A stretch of 29,488 nucleotides of DNA from a virus, in the IMG/VR virus record IMGVR_UViG_3300009104_000087, positions 1 to 29,488 of that record; one strand, written 5' to 3'. The position numbers and the translations under genes were made by a program. The notes under the pieces are model-generated. The model did no database searches, was not told the origin of the DNA, and worked only from the letters and a program-made list of their open reading frames with translations. This document shows, piece by piece, positions 23,085-29,488 of this stretch; within the stretch, counting starts at the first letter, position 1, and each line of letters opens with the position of its first letter.

Positions 23085-23266
23085 GCTCCTTCCGACAGTT
23101 CAGAAATCGTAATGAGAGCTCAAATGAGATTCGAACTGAACAGAATAGTTCGATTATCAGAATAGAAGTCAGAAGCAGAGAAGATTTACTATCTGCTTCT
23201 GAATTCGTTAAAAAGTTTTGTAATGATACAGTTCAATGTGAGATAGTTGTATCGTTCAAGGACTGA
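23063..23266 (+). CDS. Hidden reading frame without a normal start (candidate)
   Basis: A stop-to-stop frame of 67 codons with protein-like content (IIRIEVRSREDLLSASEFVK, then a pair of Cys and EIVVSFKD) and no ATG, GTG or TTG start. It lies in the -1 frame of the lipoprotein gene and overlaps its end. Three explanations fit: a -1 frameshift at A-AAC-CCA (about 23069-23075) that extends the lipoprotein, a rare start codon, or an indel that broke a gene starting at ATG 23059. It fills most of a 254-base gap that otherwise has only a 25-aa peptide. Confidence 0.35.
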   Translation, partial: RRKPKRISSFRQFRNRNESSNEIRTEQNSSIIRIEVRSREDLLSASEFVKKFCNDTVQCEIVVSFKD

Positions 23267-23280
23267 AACTTGACAGAAAC

Positions 23281-23358
23281 ATGATAGTTGGTATTACAGT
23301 ATTCATTGTTTCCGTCACACTATATATTATGAATAAGAATGAAACCAGTCAAAATTGA
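23281..23358 (+). CDS. 25-aa TM microprotein (tentative)
   Basis: MIVGITVFIVSVTLYIMNKN plus five polar residues: one short hydrophobic helix. The frame overlaps the first 20 bases of the next gene. No good ribosome site is visible. It is like other tiny TM frames in this block but could be chance. Confidence 0.3.
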   Translation: MIVGITVFIVSVTLYIMNKNETSQN

Positions 23359-24094
23359 TACACCAAAAAATACATATGCGCCTTGCCGAGGTGAATATCA
23401 TCAGATGTTCCCAACGCCTATGTTTCAAGGCAAAGTCAACTTAAATCATAAAGAAGTTGCAAAACACTGTAAAGAGATTGTTGCAAAGGTGCCTAATGGC
23501 AACCCAACAATGGAGTATACAACATATTTCGATAATGACTTAAGAGAAGAGACACACAATCAACCGTGGTTTAACTCATTTGCCAATCAGATGAAGGATT
23601 CGTATATCGCATTTCTCAGAGAGATGTGGTTATTTCCAACTGATGGCCTCAACAGACACAACATACATTTCTTTGCATGGGTGAATGTCTATAATCAACC
23701 ACACCAACACGAAACACACAATCATGTCAAGTCTAGACTATCAGGTACATACTATGTGAAGACTGATTTTGATTCAGAACCAATTAAATTCTTTAACCCG
23801 AATATGAGTTCTTTATTTGGTCATGGCGCCAATGACGATAGAATGAAATACAATGAACAAATGGAAGGTGCAGGTACGCCAGGTGGAATGACAGACCTCG
23901 AATTCTTTCCTAAGACTGGTGACTTTATGTTGTGGCCTTCGTATCTATTACATACTGTGCCAAGGGGTAAGGCACGAGATATGCTGAACTATGAACGCAT
24001 AAGTGTTTCATTCAATTTACAACATTCAGAAGATTTGGGTTCATATCATCATGGCGATAACTTTGATTATGGGGTTTTAGATGAACAAAGATAA
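23339..24094 (+). CDS. 2OG/Fe(II) oxygenase, HxH family
   Basis: 251 aa. A metal-binding cluster H122-x-H124...H127-x-H129 lies just before RLSGTYYV, a strand typical of the phage 2OG/Fe(II) family with HxHxxxxLSGxYYV. The distal H205 (LLHTVPRG) and R220 (YERISVSFNLQ) complete the site. The segment KTGDFMLWPSYLLH is the usual strand before the distal His. It is the first of a five-oxygenase run and overlaps the next gene by 14 bases. Closest in type to the protein at 17402. Substrate unknown. Confidence 0.82.
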   Translation: MKPVKIDTPKNTYAPCRGEYHQMFPTPMFQGKVNLNHKEVAKHCKEIVAKVPNGNPTMEYTTYFDNDLREETHNQPWFNSFANQMKDSYIAFLREMWLFPTDGLNRHNIHFFAWVNVYNQPHQHETHNHVKSRLSGTYYVKTDFDSEPIKFFNPNMSSLFGHGANDDRMKYNEQMEGAGTPGGMTDLEFFPKTGDFMLWPSYLLHTVPRGKARDMLNYERISVSFNLQHSEDLGSYHHGDNFDYGVLDEQR

Positions 24095-24773
24095 TGTAGT
24101 CATACTAGATGAACTCTATAAGATGAGGTCGTCATTTGACAATGCAGAGTTTGATGGTTTCTGTTTGACTATAGATGATTTCTATGAAAACGCAGAAGAC
24201 TTATATGAACATATCACGAACAGACAATACCCAATGTGGAAATACAACCCCGAATCTAATACACGCAATGGCATAGATTATCTCGACTGTAGGATAGTAG
24301 ATAAGGTTGGGCACCCTACGAGAATATACAATAATGAGAATGAGAGACTACTAGATGTATGCAGACGATATTGGTGGAAGGGCGAATACAATTGGTCAGG
24401 TCTATATGAGTTTAATTGTTTTCAAACGATTACAGTAGATGACCCTAAGATGCAACATTACCCACATATCGATAGTGCATTAGACACGCCAGACAATTGT
24501 TCAACACTCAACATGTTAGTATACTTAGATAAAGAAGAAGATGGTGGTACTGCCGTATATGACGGAGAATGGATTACTAATGATGAGAACATGAGTTTAC
24601 TGTATCCTGTTGAAGACAGATTTGATATAGAACGAATCATACCACACAAGTTTAACAGATGTGTTATATTTCCAGGCAATCGTATGCATGGTGCATATAT
24701 AAATGACTACAATAAATACAAAGACAAGTGGAGATTTACCCAAGTGATATTCTACCACCCACAAAGGAATTAA
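24081..24773 (+). CDS. 2OG/Fe(II) oxygenase-like protein, second in run
   Basis: 230 aa. H129-x-D131 (YPHIDSAL), strands LNMLVYLDKEEDGGTAVY, distal H203 (GNRMHGAYI) and R218 (WRFTQVIFY) make a full Fe/2OG site. The LVYLDKEEDGGT signature is shared with P4H-type enzymes. It starts 14 bases inside the upstream gene and ends 2 bases before the next start. Sequence outside the core differs from neighbours, so the run is not a recent tandem duplication. Confidence 0.8.
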   Translation: MNKDNVVILDELYKMRSSFDNAEFDGFCLTIDDFYENAEDLYEHITNRQYPMWKYNPESNTRNGIDYLDCRIVDKVGHPTRIYNNENERLLDVCRRYWWKGEYNWSGLYEFNCFQTITVDDPKMQHYPHIDSALDTPDNCSTLNMLVYLDKEEDGGTAVYDGEWITNDENMSLLYPVEDRFDIERIIPHKFNRCVIFPGNRMHGAYINDYNKYKDKWRFTQVIFYHPQRN

Positions 24774-24775
24774 TT

Positions 24776-25585
24776 ATGACCCCAAAATTCAAAATAGGCA
24801 ATCCTGTCAACATGGAAGATACGAATATAGAGAAGAATGAAGAAGGTATTCTTGATGGTGTAGGTAATGATTACGCTAGAGACGGTGATGCAAATGAGTA
24901 TTTTATAGGAGACTCAGAATTGGATCCTTCACATTCTCGATACAGAGAACGGAACGAACCGAACTTCATTTACATAAAACCTAGAATAATCAATGACCGT
25001 GGTTGTTCAGCACTTATCAACATGTTTCTAGATATGCCATTTGATGAGGTCACCATAGAGAACGAACACGATATCACTCCATCTGAGAGAGTGCAAAAAC
25101 ACAATCTATCTTACAAGTATGAGGCAGGTTACAACAAAGACCATATGACACTGGCACACGACTCGCCAGAGTGGAATAAGGCATTAGAGGTCGTAGGTTC
25201 TCAGTTAATCGAACATCCAGATTTTGATAGAATCACATATATGCAAATCGTTCATTATAAACAAGATGCACTCTTCCCATTTCATAGAGACATGGCGAAG
25301 AATGATGTAGGCAGAGATTACGGAACATGCATCACTCAATTGAATGATGATTTTCATGGTGGACAACTGAATGTAGAAGGTTGCCTTATACCCAAGAGAG
25401 CGGGTACAATGGCATTCTTTAACAATTCAAGTGAAGTGTGGCATGGAGTTGAACCGATATATGACGGTGAACGATATGTCTTTTTAATGTGGTTTGGGAG
25501 GGACTATGAATCAAGCGAAATGCAGTCAATGTCAGAAGACACTGAATCTGGAGACGGTGAGTTATCACTCGAAGATAATCAATAA
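24776..25585 (+). CDS. 2OG/Fe(II) oxygenase, P4H-like, third in run
   Basis: 269 aa from ATG 24776, chosen over an upstream in-frame GTG because AAGGA lies 7 bases before it. A disordered acidic N-terminus (residues 1-60) precedes the oxygenase core: H170-x-D172 (PFHRDMA), TCITQLNDDFHGGQLNV, distal H223 (VWHGVEP) and R233 (ERYVFLMWF). The C-terminal acidic tail contains the start of the zinc-ribbon gene in another frame. Substrate unknown. Confidence 0.85.
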   Translation: MTPKFKIGNPVNMEDTNIEKNEEGILDGVGNDYARDGDANEYFIGDSELDPSHSRYRERNEPNFIYIKPRIINDRGCSALINMFLDMPFDEVTIENEHDITPSERVQKHNLSYKYEAGYNKDHMTLAHDSPEWNKALEVVGSQLIEHPDFDRITYMQIVHYKQDALFPFHRDMAKNDVGRDYGTCITQLNDDFHGGQLNVEGCLIPKRAGTMAFFNNSSEVWHGVEPIYDGERYVFLMWFGRDYESSEMQSMSEDTESGDGELSLEDNQ

Positions 25586-25715
25586 TACGGTAGAACATGT
25601 GTGGTGTAATGCAGAATGTAGTCATAAGTGGCATCAGGCAAATAAGAAATATGAAGAATCACTCAAGAAGAGACCGAAGAATATATGGCCATCACATGAA
25701 GGGCATGGTGGGTAA
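25506..25715 (+). CDS. Zinc-ribbon/finger protein embedded in oxygenase 3' end
   Basis: 69 aa from ATG 25506, preceded by GGGAGGG. C6-x2-C9 (KCSQCQ) and C34-x3-C38 (WCNAECSHKW), with His after it, form a four-ligand zinc site of the treble-clef or MYM-like type. 80 bases overlap the preceding oxygenase in a different frame. The stop overlaps the next ATG. It may bind nucleic acid or protein; perhaps it gives an oxygenase its target. Confidence 0.7.
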   Translation: MNQAKCSQCQKTLNLETVSYHSKIINNTVEHVWCNAECSHKWHQANKKYEESLKKRPKNIWPSHEGHGG

Positions 25716-26227
25716 TGGAAATAATAGATAATTTTTATAAAGAGAATTTCTTTAACGACTTAGTAGAACAACTTGAAAGTCCGTATTGTCCGTATTACAT
25801 CAATCCAGTCAATAGAGATAGTTCGTATTATCAATTCACTCATGCAATCTATTATCGTAATCAACCCGAAAGTGATATGTTTGAATTGATTCAACCTTTA
25901 TTAGAACAACTTGAAGTTCTCACTCTCATAAGGGCAAAGGTCAATTTACTACCACGAACCGACAAAAGAATTGAACACGACTATCATATAGACATAGACT
26001 TTGCACCTACGAATGTGAAGACTGCCATATTGTACTTGAATGACAACAATGGTTACACTAAATTTAAACATCAAGACGAGAATAGAGTCAATAGTAAAGC
26101 GAACAGATTAGTCAGGTTTGCAAATGGCATCTATCACACTGGTTCAACTAACACATGTGATGAACCCTATAGATTGGTTTTGAACATAGATTATATCCAA
26201 AAAAATAATGACATCAGAGAATACTGA
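25715..26227 (+). CDS. 2OG/Fe(II) oxygenase, fourth in run
   Basis: 170 aa, compact. H91-x-D93 (DYHIDIDF), strand TAILYLNDNNGYTKF, distal H141 (GIYHTGST) and R153 (YRLVLNIDY) are in order and spacing for the superfamily. The short N-terminal helix region (MEIIDNFYKENFFNDLVEQL) is typical of small phage members. It starts at the last base of the zinc gene stop and overlaps the next gene by 20 bases. Confidence 0.85.
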   Translation: MEIIDNFYKENFFNDLVEQLESPYCPYYINPVNRDSSYYQFTHAIYYRNQPESDMFELIQPLLEQLEVLTLIRAKVNLLPRTDKRIEHDYHIDIDFAPTNVKTAILYLNDNNGYTKFKHQDENRVNSKANRLVRFANGIYHTGSTNTCDEPYRLVLNIDYIQKNNDIREY

Positions 26228-26831
26228 AAAACCCCAATACCATTGGATAGACCATGGCGACCACATACTCGCCATTGAGAACTGTTTTGATGATGGTCTA
26301 ATAGATGCATGTATTGATGTATTCAATGATTGTGAAGAGAAGGGTTTAACTCTCGACAGATTAGAGAGTCATCCTGGTTCACATAAACACCTTCGTGCTG
26401 ACACCTCGATATTCTATAGTTCAATGGACTCTATGTTGTCTAGACCAATGCAAGACATGAAAGGAATCATCGACAATGAAATCATTGACTCATGGTTAGA
26501 CCATTATCCAGTGATAGAGACTGAACAATATAGAGAACTATATACTAGTCAGCTGAAGATACAGAGAACACGATTGACAGAAGGGTATCATAATTGGCAT
26601 AGTGAACACACGAGTAAGATACAAGATGTTAGAACGATACTTGCATATATGGTATACTTGAATGATGTTGATGAAGGTGGTGAGACTGAATTCTTATATC
26701 AATCAAAACGAATACGGCCTAAACGCAATACATTTGTTATATGGCCAGCGGGATTTACTCACACTCATCGTGGAAACCCACCGTTGAGTAATGATAAATA
26801 TGTTATAACAGGTTGGATAAATGTTATCTAA
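26208..26831 (+). CDS. 2OG/Fe(II) oxygenase, fifth in run
   Basis: 207 aa. H131-x-E133 (NWHSEHT) uses Glu in place of Asp; then LAYMVYLNDVDEGGETEFLY, distal H185 or H187 (FTHTHRGNPP) and K197 (DKYVITGWI) in the 2OG-binding place. H-x-E with distal Lys is known in one 2OG/Fe(II) subgroup, so activity is plausible. The first 20 bases overlap the previous gene. Confidence 0.82.
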   Translation: MTSENTEKPQYHWIDHGDHILAIENCFDDGLIDACIDVFNDCEEKGLTLDRLESHPGSHKHLRADTSIFYSSMDSMLSRPMQDMKGIIDNEIIDSWLDHYPVIETEQYRELYTSQLKIQRTRLTEGYHNWHSEHTSKIQDVRTILAYMVYLNDVDEGGETEFLYQSKRIRPKRNTFVIWPAGFTHTHRGNPPLSNDKYVITGWINVI

Positions 26832-26851
26832 TCACAAACAAAGGAGAAACT

Positions 26852-27034
26852 ATGGACTATTTTAATTTAGCGAAAGCATGGGTTCAAGCCAGACTAGGCG
26901 AAAGAACATCATGGGATGGTGGAGTTATCATTGCAGTTAGTATAATCGCATTAGTGGCATCGCCATTGATTAAGTGGGCCGCATGGGGTGGATTACTCTA
27001 CGGTGCATGGACTATATACAAAGAAGAATCTTAA
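26852..27034 (+). CDS. 60-aa membrane protein
   Basis: MDYFNLAKAWVQARLGERTS, then a hydrophobic hairpin (GGVIIAVSIIALVASPLIKWAAWGGLLYGAW) that may be one long or two short TM helices, and a charged end. AAGGAG lies 5-6 bases before ATG 26852, better than the upstream in-frame start inside the oxygenase gene. Unknown role; this shape is common in phage small membrane proteins. Confidence 0.65.
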   Translation: MDYFNLAKAWVQARLGERTSWDGGVIIAVSIIALVASPLIKWAAWGGLLYGAWTIYKEES

Positions 27035-27042
27035 AAACCACC

Positions 27043-27071
27043 TTGAAAAATTTGAATAAATAATTTATAAT
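27043..27071 (+). promoter_or_regulatory. Sigma70-like promoter
   Basis: TTGAAA (27043-27048), 17 bases, TATAAT (27066-27071): a near-perfect housekeeping promoter, unlike the late boxes elsewhere. It would start transcription at about 27078 and drive the 298-aa gene (ribosome site GGAG at 27092-27095). It suggests early expression by host RNA polymerase. Confidence 0.75.
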
Positions 27072-27104
27072 ATATTAATGAACTTTATAATGGAGAAATA
27101 ACAA

Positions 27105-28001
27105 ATGGCATTTAATATTACGACTGTATGTATGAAGGGTGACTCACATAGAACACCCGAAGATGTAATCAGACTTAAGATACATCTCGACAGACAACGA
27201 TTGATAATTCACGAAGGTATGCAACTTGCACGCTTTTGTGTTCTTAGTGACTATACGGAGGAAGACTTTCTTGCAGTTGAACCTGCATTTGAAAGCGACC
27301 CACACCATGTCTCTAACTTTTCTTTAGTCTCAGTACCATCGCTCGCCGATGATGAACATCCATCATTTGCAACTCGACATGTATTCAAGAACGATAAGTT
27401 TGGTGAGTTAGACAAGACAATGTTCATTGATTGTAAGGTGATACCACGAGGTGTCTCTCATTCTATACTGTTCAGTTCATTACCAGAGAAGGGCAACCCC
27501 AACCATTCATCATTTACTGTTGAAGAAGACGATAGACAAGCAATCATATTGAACAATTGGTCGACTCTTAACTATTGCGTTGATTGGACCGAAACCGAAG
27601 ATACTCAACTCTTACCTTACTTCTTTCAACACAACTATGGCGAACATGAAGAACTCGTTAAGAAGATGAACGATACAGAAGTCACGAGTAAGTACCCGAC
27701 ATTTCAGCATTTCATTGAAGGTGAGTATGAAGAGTTCATGTTACCATTTCAACCTGCCGTGATAGGCAAATACTATTCTTGTAATCTAGAGATGAACAAG
27801 GCATTGAATGAGGCGTATGAGAAGAATGTCAGACCGTCATATCCAGAACAATGGCGTGGTACAGGTGGTGACGAAGAACAGAAGTACATTGAATTCGAAC
27901 ACGACTGGAGAGATATCACTAGACAAACATCGATGTTATATATCGATGAATCCATAGATACTATGGATAAAGATTATTATCTTAGACTTTGGGTATTATA
28001 G
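27105..28001 (+). CDS. 298-aa protein, possible glycosyltransferase-like
   Basis: I do not firmly recognise it. The start (FNITTVCMKGDSHRTPEDVIRL) followed by ARFCVLSDYTEEDF recalls the first Rossmann half of GT-A glycosyltransferases from phages (a strand, a position-search helix, then FxCLSD), and TMFIDCKVIP sits where the DxD strand would be, but a true DxD is missing. The rest is acidic with aromatic segments. It has its own sigma70-like promoter and a good ribosome site, and the stop overlaps the convergent minus-strand gene by 6 bases. An early phage protein of unknown function is the safe call. Confidence 0.6.
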   Translation: MAFNITTVCMKGDSHRTPEDVIRLKIHLDRQRLIIHEGMQLARFCVLSDYTEEDFLAVEPAFESDPHHVSNFSLVSVPSLADDEHPSFATRHVFKNDKFGELDKTMFIDCKVIPRGVSHSILFSSLPEKGNPNHSSFTVEEDDRQAIILNNWSTLNYCVDWTETEDTQLLPYFFQHNYGEHEELVKKMNDTEVTSKYPTFQHFIEGEYEEFMLPFQPAVIGKYYSCNLEMNKALNEAYEKNVRPSYPEQWRGTGGDEEQKYIEFEHDWRDITRQTSMLYIDESIDTMDKDYYLRLWVL

Positions 28002-29156
28002 AGTTTTCTTTCCAGAGAAATCTTTTGATGTATAGTCTAACATGATGTGTGAAGGGTATACGCCAGACTGTTTATTACGAATGTTCATCTTGAAGTCATA
28101 ATACTCATTACTGAACTCTACATCAATACGCTTTCCCTTACCTGATTTACCACCGTAGTATGCAATCATCTTACTTGTTGATATATTAGCGAACTTCTTA
28201 TTCTCTCTTTCGCCCACCCACCAATAGTAAACTTTGCCTCCTAGGGCATGTACCATATGATAGTTGGCACCGATTGCTGTTTGCATGAATAAACTCAACT
28301 TTTGTTTATCAACATGTTTTGTCACATTCTCGGTAGGGAACTGTTCTCCACTGTTGTATTTGTTAAAGACTTTACAGAATAACGCATTGTTTAGACCAAA
28401 CGCTTCGAGTAGGTCGATGCCGTCTTGACTAGAGACTTGACCTTTCATCATTTCTCTTGCAACGAAGAAGTTCTTAGACACGCCTGAATTGATAAAGGTA
28501 ATCGTCTTACTTGTCTTTAATGATAGATACGACTCATGACCATTTGCGTGTTTTGCCGTGATGTCAGTGAGTAATGCACCATGTTTGCCTGGTTGTTTGG
28601 GTTCTATATACGGTTTTTTACTGGCGACTTTAATGGGTCTTGATGTATTTGCACCACCTACTAAGTCGACTGTATGCACCGCACTACCCATATGTTTGCC
28701 TAGTATCTGCAATAGGTTCTTTGACTCATCATCGTATTCGCCCTTACAACATCTAGCATTTAAACACTCTTTTAAACGCCTGTCTAACTCTCTTTCAAAC
28801 TGATGGCCTGCATTACCTTTAGCGCCTTGGCCACCGAATTCATCAGACTTAAACAACTTCGTGACATTGATTTCTTTCTTAGTCTTTTTACCATTTTCGA
28901 ATCGCCCTATTAGGTAGATACCTGGATTCTTGGCTGCCGATGTGAGTATAACAGGTAGATTCTTATCGTATTTCGTATACTTTGTGCCACCTATTATAAC
29001 TGCCTCAGAGAAGAACAACCCACCATCAGACGCCTTACTTGTGTTCCAATTGTTCTCATTGGGTCGACCATCTTTGCCCTTCCTACCGAACACCTTATCA
29101 CAAAACTTGTTTGCGTTGTTTCGTTTACCTAAATCTGCATATGAAAGACTTGCCAT
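27996..29156 (-). CDS. Possible PD-(D/E)xK nuclease-like protein
   Basis: 386 aa from the ATG at 29156; an in-frame upstream extension is less likely because a late box lies 5 bases before this ATG. Central features resemble the restriction-nuclease fold: a helix with E (KGNAGHQFERELDRRL, residues 113-128), then D198 (LLTDITAKH) and E208...LSLK214 followed by TITFINSG. The C-terminus (GKRIDVEFSNEYYDF and YPSHIMLDY) resembles sequences I recall in marine phage hypothetical proteins. It could be a nuclease or an inactive structural relative. It opposes all upstream genes and its stop overlaps that of the 298-aa gene. Confidence 0.6.
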   Translation of the reverse strand: MASLSYADLGKRNNANKFCDKVFGRKGKDGRPNENNWNTSKASDGGLFFSEAVIIGGTKYTKYDKNLPVILTSAAKNPGIYLIGRFENGKKTKKEINVTKLFKSDEFGGQGAKGNAGHQFERELDRRLKECLNARCCKGEYDDESKNLLQILGKHMGSAVHTVDLVGGANTSRPIKVASKKPYIEPKQPGKHGALLTDITAKHANGHESYLSLKTSKTITFINSGVSKNFFVAREMMKGQVSSQDGIDLLEAFGLNNALFCKVFNKYNSGEQFPTENVTKHVDKQKLSLFMQTAIGANYHMVHALGGKVYYWWVGERENKKFANISTSKMIAYYGGKSGKGKRIDVEFSNEYYDFKMNIRNKQSGVYPSHIMLDYTSKDFSGKKTL

Positions 29157-29161
29157 ACTAC

Positions 29162-29169
29162 TATTTATC
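29162..29169 (-). promoter_or_regulatory. T4-like late promoter box on minus strand (GATAAATA)
   Basis: Read on the minus strand: GATAAATA, GTAGT, ATG. The spacer GTAGT is identical to that of the box at 1232-1239. It overlaps the stop codon of the upstream minus-strand gene, again as at 1232. Confidence 0.6.
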
Positions 29170-29488
29170 AATCCGAGTACATGAAATTGATGTTTAATAC
29201 ATATCGATCCTCTACACCACCGATATACGAGTGCCACGAATGATTCGCCGATGGTCTAAACATATACGCCTGATTCACCGCCCATGGAATAGACCTTGTC
29301 ATCTGAGTTCCATTTAGACCATGAAAACGAGTTGGTTCGCAGACACCTGGTGCTATAGGGACTATAATCGTCAACGCCTTCCCACCATAATCCGTATGAG
29401 GTTCATATAACTTCATGTGGGCCGGAGACGCCTGCAAACGCTCCCGAAGATACGCTGGTTCCGCTATATTATACTCATAACGAGTATG
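29168..29488 (-). CDS. 2OG/Fe(II) oxygenase, C-terminal part (5' end outside window)
   Basis: The frame is open to the window edge, so at least 106 codons are present and the N-terminus is missing. H-x-D in EPHTDYGGKALTIIVP, distal His in NHSWHSYIGG and Arg in EDRYVLNINF form the Fe/2OG site, with AYMFRPSANHSWH as the strand before it. It is the ninth oxygenase of the window and the only one on the minus strand. Confidence 0.8.
   Translation of the reverse strand, partial: HTRYEYNIAEPAYLRERLQASPAHMKLYEPHTDYGGKALTIIVPIAPGVCEPTRFHGLNGTQMTRSIPWAVNQAYMFRPSANHSWHSYIGGVEDRYVLNINFMYSD

Noticed and set aside
24711-24718. AATAAATA inside the second oxygenase of the run as a late promoter
   Set aside because: It is within coding sequence and only one base off a pattern expected by chance in A+T-rich DNA; the next gene has a good ribosome site and is operon-internal.
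26793-26800. GATAAATA inside the fifth oxygenase as a late promoter for the 60-aa gene
   Set aside because: Inside coding sequence, 51 bases upstream of the start; possible but not separable from chance.
28558-29184. Plus-strand open frames opposite the possible nuclease gene
   Set aside because: Antisense shadows; the minus-strand frame is long, has motifs and a late box.
1-29488. CRISPR array, insertion sequence or intein
   Set aside because: No regularly spaced repeats, no transposase-like frame, and NrdA, NrdB and primase are all of uninterrupted normal length.

Overview
The window is 29.5 kb of A+T-rich, densely packed DNA from a tailed phage with a T4-like gene set, most likely a marine myovirus. 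The evidence is a gp61-type primase, a class Ia ribonucleotide reductase (nrdA and nrdB), a glutaredoxin, a spanin pair, one tRNA, many genes that overlap by 1-30 bases, and TATAAATA-type late promoter boxes. There is no integrase, rRNA, insertion sequence or CRISPR array. The host cannot be named from the sequence.

Layout. (1) 1-8490 is a virion or internal-head block on the + strand: a P-loop kinase cut by the window edge, a 2-oxoglutarate/Fe(II) oxygenase, then lysine-rich, acidic and modular proteins. Several of these carry I/L-x-E|G sites of the kind cut by T4-type prohead proteases. Two beta-rich structural proteins follow. (2) 8491-12851 holds a strong hairpin, a conserved small protein, tRNA-Thr(TGT), a conserved 205-aa protein, a 682-aa protein ending in a PAP2-type acid phosphatase domain, and a four-helix membrane protein with a long coiled coil. 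(3) 12880-21156 is replication and nucleotide supply: primase, nrdA, two 2OG/Fe(II) oxygenases, nrdB, glutaredoxin, a zinc ribbon, an HExxH mini-metallopeptidase and a HAD deoxyribonucleotidase, with several very small proteins between them. (4) 21167-23358 holds a spanin pair, lipoproteins, single-helix microproteins, a candidate small RNA with its own promoter and terminator, and a hidden reading frame without a normal start. (5) 23339-26831 is a run of five 2OG/Fe(II) oxygenase-like genes with a zinc-ribbon gene embedded among them. (6) 26852-29488 holds a small membrane protein, a gene behind a sigma70-like promoter, and two minus-strand genes: a possible PD-(D/E)xK nuclease and a ninth 2OG/Fe(II) oxygenase cut by the window edge.

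How it fits together. The nucleotide block would make and recycle dNTPs: NrdA/NrdB reduce ribonucleotides, glutaredoxin re-reduces the NrdA C-terminal cysteine pair, and the deoxyribonucleotidase acts on dNMPs. The first block probably makes proteins packaged in the head and ejected with the DNA. The nine oxygenases are the most striking feature; their substrates (DNA bases, proteins or small molecules) cannot be told from sequence. Late promoter boxes lie only 5-8 bases before the start codon in five places, which suggests leaderless or nearly leaderless late mRNAs.
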